Assembly: GCF_012273895.1 (NCBI RefSeq)
Contig: NC_052113.1
Span: 5,198,195 to 5,262,194, forward strand
DNA: 64,000 nucleotides
DNA from: Zerene cesonia
Taxonomy: Eukaryota; Arthropoda; Insecta; Lepidoptera; Pieridae
Direction: 5' to 3'
Shown: positions 1 to 12,300 of the stretch, one piece after another
Numbering within the stretch: position 1 is the stretch's first letter
Layout of the letters: every line of letters begins with the position of its first letter
Notes under the pieces: model-generated
The model's database searches: none
Seen by the model: only the letters and a program-made list of their open reading frames with translations
Told to the model about the DNA's origin: nothing
Position numbers and translations under genes: made by a program

Positions 1-1544
1 AATTTACATAGCAAATATCGATAAAAAGTATGATCGTTATTCATGTTAAAGTTTTGATATTATTAATACACGTAATCATCGTATTAACTACTGCAAGCTA
101 TATCATCTTTTGGAATTGAATTATAAATTCTTTTTATTTCATTTAGTTTTAAATATTAACTAAGCAATTTAGCAATTAAACATCACCACACTCATAGCAT
201 CTTAAATATTATTAACATTGAAACATCGAGACTTCATGCAAAATACAAGTTATAAGAGCTTGTTCATGTTTAATCTCGTTAGTGTAGAGCCTACTTACGA
301 TAATGATTTGCAAGTCTCGTTACTTGATTTTCTATACGCTATGTAGTACAAGTACATTAACACTGCAAGAAAAGTACGCGCCAGACGCTCTGAAAACTGC
401 AGCAAACCGACTTCTCGATTAAACGAACTGTAAAAATAATGGTCACAGTACCATGCGTCTTAAATCGACTAATGCACTAGCAGCTTAGTCACTTCAACCA
501 TATTTTTACCACGCGATATTTTGCTGGAAAAATCGGGTCTGTGCAAATTGACTGAACTTAGCTAATAGGCGTCGTGTTTTAATTAACGCTACATTTTTTC
601 ACTTTAAAGTTTTTCTCTTTCCTTCATTTAATGACTGATTGCGCCTTATTTTTTGTCTTGGTAATGAGGTGGATCGATAGAAGTCAAGGTACCATAATTT
701 TTATTAATTTTTCTCCTTTAAAGCTATTAATTACTTCGTTTCTGGGTCATATTTACATTGGGAATATATGAAAATCAATGTTCCGTAGCTTTCTAAAATT
801 TAAATTTCCGTTTATTTTCCCTCGGAAATAGTTTCGAGGGCCACAATTTATGGACATTTGTTTTGTGAGAGAATGGAAAGCCTTGTAATGTAACTCTTTA
901 TACATAAATGTGAAAAAATTACGATAGGTCTAACAAAAATTCATGTTCTTTTCACTTCTAATCAGGACTTTACATAAAGAAAGTACAATATGTATGTTAA
1001 TTAGGTAATATATATGCGTTCGATGCGTTAAGATATGGTTATTAGTCACTAATAGATATTATGGTTGTCAGCCACGTGTATGTTTCCCCCAGTTTCATAT
1101 CATAAGTAATAATGATAATTATTTCGAAGTCTAGTTGGATAGAACCCTTTAAACAAACATCTTTAGATTGCACATAAACAACACACTTCCTATTTTGCAT
1201 GACTCGTACATTCTACCATACACACTACTAGCCTTTCCCCGCGACTTCGCCCGCGTCCAAAGAATTCCAGAGGGAATATGATATTATTTCACCGCACTAA
1301 AGATTAGCCCATGTCATTCTCTAGCCTCCTTATAATCACAAGATACAAAAATCATATCATAAAACCACCAGGTTGTTGTGAGGTTAACGAAAGATAAACA
1401 AACAAATAAACACACTTCTTTATTATAACATTAGTAAGGATTATTCATAATTGATTCTTGAAACTGAACTGAAAATGAACCGTTCTTGGAGGTGATAATT
1501 GGGTCAGAGCTGTTATTTTAGTAAGGTTTGGCATTACTTTACCA
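1..1544. other. Intergenic AT-rich DNA upstream of Agxt
   Basis: No coding sequence or RNA gene is recognisable here. A short stretch near 1236-1275 (CCCCGCGACTTCGCCCGCGT) resembles the conserved end of lepidopteran retroposon tails read in the minus direction. The rest is AT-rich sequence without structure I can interpret. Confidence 0.5.
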
Positions 1545-1640
1545 TCTTCCATGACAAAGCCCAGACATTCAGAATTGGGCCAGCTAGCACTAGGGAAGTA
1601 CCACACCCTCAAAAAAGATCGGAGTAAAATAGTATGTTTT
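1545..1640 (-). repeat. Fragment of a dispersed lepidopteran repeat
   Basis: The stretch containing GAATTGGGCCAGCTAGCACT and GGGAAGTACCACACC is a degenerate, inverted match to the right end of the repeat in Agxt intron 1 (about 3740-3815, which reads GTGTGGTACTTCCCCGGTGC). The two copies face each other about 2 kb apart. The family is non-coding as far as I can see; I know it as a common dispersed element in moths and butterflies but cannot name it. Confidence 0.6.
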
Positions 1641-1686
1641 TCTTCTTTGTTTTGTATTATGGTTCCCTCTTTAGTTATAAAATATC

Positions 1687-1817
1687 TCAGAGTTCAGTGT
1701 GCCTCTTGGCAAAGGCCTCCTCTAACAATTTCCATTGTACTCTGTCTCTAGCAACCCTTCTCCATTTTGGGTCTGCCGTCAGTTCATCTTCCCATCTCTT
1801 GCTTTGTCTTCCTAGAG
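1687..1817 (-). pseudogene. 3' end of a non-LTR retrotransposon ORF (RTE-like)
   Basis: On the minus strand this translates without interruption to a peptide that includes RQSKRWEDEL, then DPKWRRVARDRVQWKLLEEA, and ends in RHTEL followed by TGA at 1687-1689. This pattern (GR-x-x-x-RW-D-D/E ... W-x-x-x-A-x-D-R-x-x-W-x-x-L-x-E-A) is the usual C-terminus of insect RTE-type reverse transcriptase proteins. Only the last 40 or so residues are present, so it is a 5'-truncated copy, the usual outcome of LINE insertion. The family assignment is from memory of the motif; that it is a LINE relic is fairly secure. Confidence 0.75.
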
Positions 1818-2269
1818 TAAAATAGTAGCATACCACTATTTTTCGTTAATTATCCGATATTATTAAAAGAAAATCTGATATACCCACATAAAAATAATTT
1901 AAAATCATTCGTATAGAACCCGAATAGGTCACACAGTTTATATTATGTGAGCTTCTATTAAAAGGTTATCAATCTTCATGATATATTCCACAGTACTAAT
2001 GTAGATATCGACATAATTCGACGTGTTGTAATAACAGCATTACTCAGATAACGTATTTTTAAAGAATCGGTAGTTTGTTTATTTGTGTGAATAGGCTGAA
2101 AATAACTACTATCCGAAGAATTAATAGAGTAAGTTTTAAGGAGGCTCTCTGTATAGATTCATTCTGAAGTATGATTTCAAAAAACAGCCCGTTTTCTTAT
2201 ATTAATAAACCAATGATGTTTTTTTAAACAATCTATATATCTAATATATATCTGTATCTAAACTTCTAT

Positions 2270-2415
2270 ACTTATAATATAAAGCGGAAGTTTGTTTGTT
2301 TGTTTGACGCGCTGGATCGATGTCAACAATTCTTTCCCCTTTGAATTTGTACGTTATCATTGAGTTTTAAAAATTTAATATACCACGGGCGAGGCTGGGG
2401 CGGACCGCTAGTTAT
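2270..2415 (+). repeat. Short retroposon tail
   Basis: A fragment starting near GTTTGTTTGTTTGACGCGCT and ending ATACCACGGGCGAGGCTGGG then GCGGACCGCTAGTT. Its end matches, in the opposite orientation, the stretch at 26483-26525 inside a sog intron, so the two are copies of one family. No coding capacity. Confidence 0.65.
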
Positions 2416-2552
2416 AAATGTCCCTGATAACAATATTCTTGTAATTTCGGTGTAAGAGTATTTACTTGTTAATATAAAATACATCAATGTTTTTAACAAA
2501 ACGTTTTATATTTTTCATCAATATTAAGAGCTCGACTCAATTTATTTAAATT

Positions 2553-2595
2553 ATTTAAAACACAAGATGAAAAATGTTCATCTTGTGTTTTAAAT
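2553..2595. repeat. Perfect 18-bp inverted repeat (hairpin)
   Basis: ATTTAAAACACAAGATGA at 2553-2570 is followed by a 7-base loop (AAAATGT) and its exact reverse complement at 2578-2595. It would form an 18-bp perfect stem in RNA or a cruciform in DNA. The stem is too short for a canonical pre-miRNA. It lies about 640 bp upstream of the Agxt start codon. Confidence 0.85.
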
Positions 2596-3137
2596 CGCAC
2601 TGTAGCGATCTTGCAATGTTACGCAAGATTACTGCAGTTCAGATTATTTGTCATAATACTTTTCTTATATTATTTGTACTATAATTGCATCCGTGTATTA
2701 ACAATTAATAATCATAACTCGTGCATTGATTTTGTAGGAAAGTAATAATATATTTCACATATCGCTTTCCACATAGTAAACACATTGCAGCGCTCAGTAG
2801 CAGCAGCTTGTGAATTTAAAATGTCATTTGTCGCCAGTCGTCTGCGATCTTGTATCTAACGACAGAGCCATTGATTTTGTCGCTTGTCCATAGGGACTGG
2901 GGATCATACACATAGTCACGATGGGATTGGAATCAATTTACGCAAGCAACGTCGGATTTTTCCTATCTCCTCACGTCTCAATCTCATAAGATACACTATG
3001 TGAACTCGGGATGTAACGTTTGACCTTTTCTATAGCTCTGGAACACTGTTTATATTATATATCATTCAAATATCTATAAAAAGAGCATAACAGTAAAAAA
3101 CACTTCCTTTGTTATAAGAATTCATTATTATTTACAG

Positions 3138-3233
3138 GTCACGTTACACGCAAGCCGAGAAATTATTTAATTGCTACCTTCAGTCATCTTATTAAAAAAC
3201 ATATTTTGCAACAGATTTCCTTAATTGGTAAAG
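3138..3233 (+). other. Agxt: Possible 5' UTR part of the first Agxt coding exon
   Basis: A good splice acceptor (TTATTATTTACAG, AG at 3136-3137) precedes the start codon by about 95 bases. This suggests that the first coding exon begins at 3138 and that a non-coding exon lies upstream. The transcription start cannot be placed from sequence alone. Confidence 0.35.
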
Positions 3234-3377
3234 ATGTTGGTTTCGCCACCAATAATAGAAGAGAGAGAAATTCACGAACCACTGTTTTGTGGACCTGGAC
3301 CATGTAACCTATTGCCATCTGTTAGACAGGCTCTAACTAAACCCGTGATGTCACCAATGTGCGAAGTTTATTTTAGT
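3234..3377 (+). CDS. Agxt: Agxt coding exon 1 (residues 1-48)
   Basis: ATG at 3234 opens the frame. A TTG nine bases upstream is in frame but is not a plausible eukaryotic start. The exon encodes the N-terminal arm and the GPGPCNLLPSVRQAL substrate loop, and ends in phase 0 at a GTGAGT donor at 3378. The residues MSPMCEVYFSAM across the exon junction align without gaps to human GSMSKDMYQIM, which supports this donor. Confidence 0.93.
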
Positions 3378-6300
3378 GTGAGTATTCCTTGTAGAAGCTT
3401 AGATTAAGATCGCGATTAAAATAATTAAATTACAAAAGCATAAATTTCAAAGAAAAATGGTTTTTAATTCATTCATTATAGCTAATTATTTTTTTTAAAT
3501 CATAGCGGGCAACTAGCTGGTGGTTTGCCTGATGGTAAACGATCACGACCGCCCATGAACATTCGCAGAGTCTCAGACCTCTGAGAATGCGCTGCCCGCT
3601 TTTAAGGGATAAGGGATAAGGAAAGGATTGATAAATGGAAAAAAGGGATGGACTGGGAAGGGATAGGAGAAGGAAATAGGCCTCCGGCTCCCCCACTCAC
3701 CGTACAAAACACAATAGCAAGCTATTATTTCACGCCGGTTTTCTGTGAAGGTGTGGTACTTCCCCGGTGCGAGCTGGCCCAATTCGTGCCGAAGCATGCT
3801 CGACTCCCACAATAATTATATTTATAATTTTAACTATACCAACCAACCGTACCATAATTTTAGGCAATGGCAGAAATCCGTGCCGGCCTAAAATACGCAT
3901 TTCAAACCAAATCAGATCTCGTACTCGCAATAAGTGGCTCTGGTCACAGCGGCATGGAGGCTGTCATCAATAATCTCCTTGGCCCTGACGATACGCTTTT
4001 GATCGCCAGCAGAGGTATTTGGGACCAAAGGGCCTATATAATGGCTACGAGATACGGTAAGAACGATGCGTAATTCATAACTATGACCTACTTCTGCTAT
4101 AAACATAACGTTTTAACTATTAATGGATAGTAAACAAAAAATATAAGAAAAACAAATACTCTGTTACACAAAACTACTTGATCTCGTCCATAGAAGGTCA
4201 ATACATTTAAATAAAAAATTTGGAATTCATATTTGCTTCTTAAATTATTATAATAAATAATTTTTTATTTATATTAAATTAAATTATAATATTGACAAAA
4301 AAAAACTACTGTAAATAATGACTCTTCGTGAGCATTCACTCTATATGACCAATATTTGCTCAGAAAAAAACTTATGTCGTTTATGAAATTTCTCATCTGT
4401 TAACAGCAGTTAAATACCCTTTGTTAGACACATTTATATATTTCAATATGCGAAAATACACGTATAAAAATATAAAGCGTACGCCTGTGTAGAAAAATCA
4501 CACTGAAAATAGAAAAATATTACTCCTAATCAAAAATTAACGCCTTCAGAAAGTAAAAAATAATTCAAAGCCTAAGTCGGGTATCACAACAACTAAAACA
4601 CTTGATATGAAGGACGAACGTTTATGTGTTTTGTTAAAAATAATTTATTGTTATCTACGCAATGACACCTCCACTGCTGTTTTCCTTTAATTTAACTATA
4701 ATACAAATGTTTACTTTCATTTTTTATTCATCGCAAGAACAACAAAGGAAATAATTTTAATATAATATATAACAACAATATAATTTCAGGGATCAAAACT
4801 TTCAAAACTGAAGTACCAATAAACGCCACATTCAGCTTTGAGCAAATTGAAAATGAACTGAAGAAACTGAAACCAACAGCACTTTTTATAACACATGGGG
4901 ACTCGTCTACAGGATCTGTACAGAATTTAAATGGACTTGGGAAAATTTGTCACAAGTAAGCTAAAACGCTGAATAAATAAATCTCATATAAATAAATAAA
5001 TCACACTAATATTATAATCACACTATCATAGTAACATCATATATGTGAAAGTTTGTTTGTTGGATATTCAGTGTGTGTCCGTTAACAAACTACTGAACGT
5101 ATTTTAATGAAATTTAGTATATATAAGCTGAATTGGGTGGTAGGATACTTTTAGAATAGAATGCGTTACGTACGTATATGCAGCTAAATTTTTATGGACG
5201 TCGTATCTATATCACTAATACATAAAGCTGAAGTTTTTGTTTGAACGCGCTAACCTCAAGAACTTCGTGGCCGATTTGGATGAGATTTGTTACAAAGTTA
5301 GCAAAGTTTGTTACTTTGCGACAGGATATAGGTTAATTAGTTTTTTTCTCGGAAATCGCATAGGCACAGGAACTATGCGAGGAAAACCCCGGTACTGTCT
5401 ATATTTTTCTTTGACTACGCGAACGAACCCAGGCGAAAACCTAGTATTTATTTTATTTATTTATACTTTATTGTTTTGAAATAATTACAAATTGAGATTT
5501 AACCTTGGGAACATTATCACAAATAGCGGTCTTATCGCTAAATAGCGATTTCTTCCAGTATTATATAAATGGTACAAATATAAAAGGTATATAAAAGCTA
5601 TGTTATTTAATTGTTAACCTTAAATACAGTGTAAACTCAAAATTTCGATAATATGTGTTAAACGTTATCTACAAGTTAATGTAAACACAAGTTATAATGA
5701 AAGTTATTACAACTTTGTATTCTCACGTGCTTAGCTTTGATCATAAGCTTCATTTTATTTTCTCTAACTGATACCCTTATGTACCTATGTAATTATGTAT
5801 TTAACACTAGATGAACAAGTAATGTATTGCAATACTATTACTTTTTAAGGTTTCGTGTTGTGTGATGTTCTACTTTATACAACAAAAAGGCATATTATTT
5901 TTTTTTATAATATATCTACGTCTTTTTCAACTATAGACCAAGTTGATGAGAGTGTCAGCAAATACAGCCGAGCTGTATTATATATCTGTACTAGCTGCAC
6001 CCGGCTAACGCTGTTCTGCCTTACTCTTATCATTTAGGGGTATGAAAAATAGATGTTGGCCGATTCTCATAGATACCGGATAAGNNNNNNNNNNNNNNNN
6101 NNNNNNNNNNNNNNNNNNNNNNNNNNNNNNNNNNNNNNNNNNNNNNNNNNNNNNNNNNNNNNNNNNNNNNNNNNNNNNNNNNNNNNNNNNNNNNNNNNNN
6201 NNNNNNNNNNNNNNNNNNNNNNNNNNNNNNNNNNNNNNNNNNNNNNNNNNNNNNNNNNNNNNNNNNNNNNNNNNNNNNNNNNNNNNNNNNNNNNNNNNNN

Positions 6301-9300
6301 NNNNNNNNNNNNNNNNNNNNNNNNNNNNNNNNNNNNNNNNNNNNNNNNNNNNNNNNNNNNNNNNNNNNNNNNNNNNNNNNNNNNNNNNNNNNNNNNNNNN
6401 NNNNNNNNNNNNNNNNNNNNNNNNNNNNNNNNNNNNNNNNNNNNNNNNNNNNNNNNNNNNNNNNNNNNNNNNNNNNNNNNNNNNNNNNNNNNNNNNNNNN
6501 NNNNNNNNNNNNNNNNNNNNNNNNNNNNNNNNNNNNNNNNNNNNNNNNNNNNNNNNNNNNNNNNNNNNNNNNNNNNNNNNNNNNNNNNNNNNNNNNNNNN
6601 NNNNNNNNNNNNNNNNNNNNNNNNNNNNNNNNNNNNNNNNNNNNNNNNNNNNNNNNNNNNNNNNNNNNNNNNNNNNNNNNNNNNNNNNNNNNNNNNNNNN
6701 NNNNNNNNNNNNNNNNNNNNNNNNNNNNNNNNNNNNNNNNNNNNNNNNNNNNNNNNNNNNNNNNNNNNNNNNNNNNNNNNNNNNNNNNNNNNNNNNNNNN
6801 NNNNNNNNNNNNNNNNNNNNNNNNNNNNNNNNNNNNNNNNNNNNNNNNNNNNNNNNNNNNNNNNNNNNNNNNNNNNNNNNNNNNNNNNNNNNNNNNNNNN
6901 NNNNNNNNNNNNNNNNNNNNNNNNNNNNNNNNNNNNNNNNNNNNNNNNNNNNNNNNNNNNNNNNNNNNNNNNNNNNNNNNNNNNNNNNNNNNNNNNNNNN
7001 NNNNNNNNNNNNNNNNNNNNNNNNNNNNNNNNNNNNNNNNNNNNNNNNNNNNNNNNNNNNNNNNNNNNNNNNNNNNNNNNNNNNGTAAAAACCATTTAAA
7101 ATTTAATCTAGATCGAAAGAGGGTAGCAGTTAATATGTTTTACCTGTATTTAAAAAATGTGTAATATCTTCTGAATTCAATGATAGCAGAAACTCTTTTT
7201 ACTTTTGTCTAATAGTTTATTGTATTTGATACTATTTATTTTGTAGAAAAGATTAACATAGACTGAATTTGCCAAAATAATGATATTTTTATTGTATTTA
7301 ACTTATTTTACCTGTAGAAAATGTGTATATATCACTCATTAGGAACTATAAACTTAATACAATAAAATAATTTTTATATCGCGTTAAGAAATGAAACGAT
7401 TTTGAAGTAACCAATCATTTATATTGCTAAATATAACATAAAATAGATAAAAGGCTTTAAAATAATCTTATTCTTCCTCTGACTCTTCGTCAATCGAAGG
7501 TTCAGGTAAACAATCTTCTTCACAGGATGTAGTTGGTAAAGAGGACTTTTAACCATGATATTCCTCAGGAATTATGTTCTTAGTACATAAACTAAGTAGA
7601 TCTATCTTTTTAGCTTCACTTGATCGGCAAAGGATTTAGGTAAAATGGTTTTAAGGCAATAGAATTAATATGAGGCGAAGTATTTTTTAGCTCTAGTGTT
7701 AATACATACAGAAGGCTCCGTATTTTTTGAGATTCGAATTTAAATTCTTTGGTTTTGTATTGGTGCATTTTAATAATTGATAATGAAACATCAAGATAAA
7801 GACGCTTCGAAGTTTGCCTGTTGTAGTGTGGCTCCACTCTATGTGCTTTTTCTCAAAGTTCACATCAACTTCATTAGTCTTATTTGGAGGTTCGTTTTTA
7901 CCTCTGTTGTCAGTATCGTTATACAGACCAATATCATTTCGATTTCGAATAGCACCATTCACCACAGTCGGAGAAATAGCTAGCGTGTAACAAAAAACCT
8001 TTTGACATACTTGCTTTTTCTCTTCTTTATGAAAATAGAAACACCATTTTGTGAACTGACGCTGTTTTATGGTCCACGTACAGCAAGAACTCTCTTTGGA
8101 GTACCAACTTCCACATTACCAAGAATGAAATTCATTTGCTCAGTGTAACTTAAGCTCCAGTAGTGACGACATAATTTATTCCGTTCTTCTGGACATTCAA
8201 CAGAAAACATTTATAGAAACATTTCCCAGTCTTTTTTATCTCATCGTATCTCTTTTGGTATTTAACCTGTCCTTTCTTTTTTTCTTGTAGAATAAGGTAA
8301 ACCATCAGATCTTCTTTTTTTGTGACATTTACCCTCCAGTTTTCAGGTTCCGGTTTCATTCATGGTTTTCTTTTCCGTGTTTCCCGTATAGCATCGAATA
8401 CTTGTTTCAATAAGAGACCCTAAGTAAATAATACGACATGATATGCGTGAGATGTTGGCGACACCTCTGCCGGCGGCGCCATAAGTTCGCCGGCTTCAGG
8501 TTGAACTACATCATCGACAGAATTATAGTTTTCATAGAATCGCATATTTTCTATGTTCTCATCCTTGTTAATAACCCACTCTTCGCCGAATAAATCCTCT
8601 GGTTGTATTAAAGAACCTAGTTGCGAGTTGTAAGTGAGGTCTTTATCAAAGTTATCGCTGTAAAAATTGCGCTCGATTTCAACTACTATATTTACCCTAG
8701 AATCACACAAAGACGAAGTGCAGTTGGGTTCCAAAACCTTTGATGGGTAGGACCGGGCACTTTATCAAAATCACCTATACGTACAAAATTAAAAAGACAA
8801 AGTAGGTAAATTAAACAGTAAATCGTGCGCTTGGATAATGGAGGGAAAGAGGGTAGCTATTAAAGCAACTATTAGAGAAACATGAGTGTTACAGAGCCAA
8901 GTTATTATTTACAACAATACCTTCAAGTCATAAATTGTTTTTTTTTTCAGTTATAGCTATTCCTTAGTTTTTAACCAAAAGCAAACATACCATGCATAAT
9001 CGTTGAACAAAACAAAAGCAATCAAAATATCCTCAAAATTTACCAAAAGTCTACATAAAATGACTCACCTTTCACTATTTTAGGTACACAAACCTATCTT
9101 AGACACTAATCTTCTTCCTATAGATTCTATAATTATCTCAAAAACGATTATGAAGCAATGTAACTATTAATTTTCTTCGTACTATTCGTGGAGCAAGCGC
9201 GCACGAAATGTGACAACTGCGATCGAATACTTTCATTCGTTACACGTAAAAAAGCATAAATAACATTTATATCGTTTTATCCGAAAAGAAATAAGCAAAA

Positions 9301-12300
9301 AAGAAGATATTGCATTTAACTAGTAAAATGAAATAAATGAGTTTATTTTGTTATTAGTGTTTAAATTATAAGGTTCATAAAAAAATAAATGCGCTTATGA
9401 CATTTATTCAGAGTAATTCTTTATATTTTACTATGAAATTATAAAATGTAAAATGCATTTAACGTATTTATTGTTGTTTGACTGTATTAACTGAAACAGA
9501 TTTAGGTCTTAAGATTATTTATTATGTTATACTGGAATATTTCGAGTCAAAACTAATAAGTTATCACTTTTTCAAATTAGTTATCTCTGCAGCCATTGAG
9601 TTTTGCATTTATTGGGTTTTACCAGTAGATAGAGCGTGAAAATTTACATCTATCTGTNNNNNNNNNNNNNNNNNNNNNNNNNNNNNNNNNNNNNNNNNNN
9701 NNNNNNNNNNNNNNNNNNNNNNNNNNNNNNNNNNNNNNNNNNNNNNNNNNNNNNNNNNNNNNNNNNNNNNNNNNNNNNNNNNNNNNNNNNNNNNNNNNNN
9801 NNNNNNNNNNNNNNNNNNNNNNNNNNNNNNNNNNNNNNNNNNNNNNNNNNNNNNNNNNNNNNNNNNNNNNNNNNNNNNNNNNNNNNNNNNNNNNNNNNNN
9901 NNNNNNNNNNNNNNNNNNNNNNNNNNNNNNNNNNNNNNNNNNNNNNNNNNNNNNNNNNNNNNNNNNNNNNNNNNNNNNNNNNNNNNNNNNNNNNNNNNNN
10001 NNNNNNNNNNNNNNNNNNNNNNNNNNNNNNNNNNNNNNNNNNNNNNNNNNNNNNNNNNNNNNNNNNNNNNNNNNNNNNNNNNNNNNNNNNNNNNNNNNNN
10101 NNNNNNNNNNNNNNNNNNNNNNNNNNNNNNNNNNNNNNNNNNNNNNNNNNNNNNNNNNNNNNNNNNNNNNNNNNNNNNNNNNNNNNNNNNNNNNNNNNNN
10201 NNNNNNNNNNNNNNNNNNNNNNNNNNNNNNNNNNNNNNNNNNNNNNNNNNNNNNNNNNNNNNNNNNNNNNNNNNNNNNNNNNNNNNNNNNNNNNNNNNNN
10301 NNNNNNNNNNNNNNNNNNNNNNNNNNNNNNNNNNNNNNNNNNNNNNNNNNNNNNNNNNNNNNNNNNNNNNNNNNNNNNNNNNNNNNNNNNNNNNNNNNNN
10401 NNNNNNNNNNNNNNNNNNNNNNNNNNNNNNNNNNNNNNNNNNNNNNNNNNNNNNNNNNNNNNNNNNNNNNNNNNNNNNNNNNNNNNNNNNNNNNNNNNNN
10501 NNNNNNNNNNNNNNNNNNNNNNNNNNNNNNNNNNNNNNNNNNNNNNNNNNNNNNNNNNNNNNNNNNNNNNNNNNNNNNNNNNNNNNNNNNNNNNNNNNNN
10601 NNNNNNNNNNNNNNNNNNNNNNNNNNNNNNNNNNNNNNNNNNNNNNNNNNNNNNNNNTTTTTCGTAATGGATTATATTGTGGTAAATTGCTAATTTAATG
10701 AATAAAAATTTATACGGTTATAAACACAACTGCACCTGAGCGTGGTCCGGGAGGAGGAGGACGGAAGTAGTAAAGAAGGAGAGAAGACGGAACGAACGAA
10801 AGAAAAGAAGTTGCTATATTTAACAACTCACATCGAAAGAGTCAATCCTACTATCCTACTAAAATTATAACTGCGAAAGTTTTGTAAGGATTTGTGTGCG
10901 TTTGTCGCTCCTAAACGCAAAAACTGCTGAACCGATTGCAATTAAATTTGGTACGTAGACAGCTGGACAACTGGAATAACATATAGGCAACTTCTTATCC
11001 CGGTATTCCTACGGGATACGGACTTACGCGGGTGAAACCGCGGGGCGCAGCTAGTATTAGTATAAAATTCATATTCAACATTGTCATAGGTTCTTGAAAT
11101 GATTAATAACACGACTAAAATGTGCACTTACTCTTTTGTGTCACCATAACAATTCCACTGCCTTGCAAGAAGTTTTACATCGAAGTAGAAAGGCGGTTCG
11201 TGAGTGCGGTTGTTTATTTTCTGTCTGAAAACCATTAACTCATAAATTAACCTATGTTATAAATATTCATCGGAGAATATCAGTTCATGATTTCTAGGTA
11301 GTCTGAAAGGTTTTGATCCTGTCAGTTGTAGTCGAAAAATATAGCTTTATATAGCTTTATTATTTTTAATTGTTTCACTGGTAATAAAAATGTATTTACT
11401 CAGCAAGACGGCTGAATGCGACCGGAGCAATACCAGCGGGTCCGCTTAGAGCCTTCTGCGTTGATGTATACACTGCGTCCACTTCCCATTCATCCATTAA
11501 GAATGGTACTCCACCAAGCGATACTACTGTATCCACTAACAGGAGAGTACCATATCTGTTGAAGAGTTAATAAATTTGATTTACCAATAAAAATATACTT
11601 ATATCAAAACGCATTGTTGCGAGATGTTGGGTACTAATTCCAAACATGTGTTTAGGTTTTTACATTCCAAGGTAAATAAATATCTAACAAAATAAAATGT
11701 AATAATACTCAAAATCTTTTCTGAACTTTTCTGCCAAAGTAACACTATATAAATATGCTAAAGGAAAATATAAACATATGTTGGGAAATGCCTTTTTCAT
11801 AATTTATGTCAAAGCGAACTCATTAAATAATGAAACAGCGAAAGCAGGCGGCGTCTACGTTCCATAAATATCAACGCACTTAGAAGATTTCAAAGCAAGT
11901 ATTTATTTTGAAATTTTACTGCTCCTGCTATTTTGAGCCGCATGCTAATTGCGGGTTTCTTGAGAGGCTGTAATTAAAGGAGTTTTTAAGTTGGGAAGAG
12001 TTCTACAGAGACTGTAAGACATAAGAATATAAAATCTAGTCATGAGGGAAAGGGATGGGGGATGTAATTAAATTGTTCGGAACCCGTGTCTCGTTTAAGC
12101 TTGGAAAATCGAATGGTTTTTCCGCTAAACTTTGCTTTCCTTTTAAGTTAACTTGAAAAGTGCACTCTCGAGAGGTTTCTGACATAATTTTGTACGTGAA
12201 ATAGATGGGTTCACATACTGTGTAATTAACAAAACGTGTTGAGGGTAAATTAACACAACCTTAAATAATTACCTGCTAGGGTTTCGCATTTAATTAATAC

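Noticed and set aside
6053..7099. Very long open frames over N runs (also at 9636, 12804, 23411, 45607 and 53010)
   Set aside because: They are made of undetermined bases in assembly gaps; no protein is shown.
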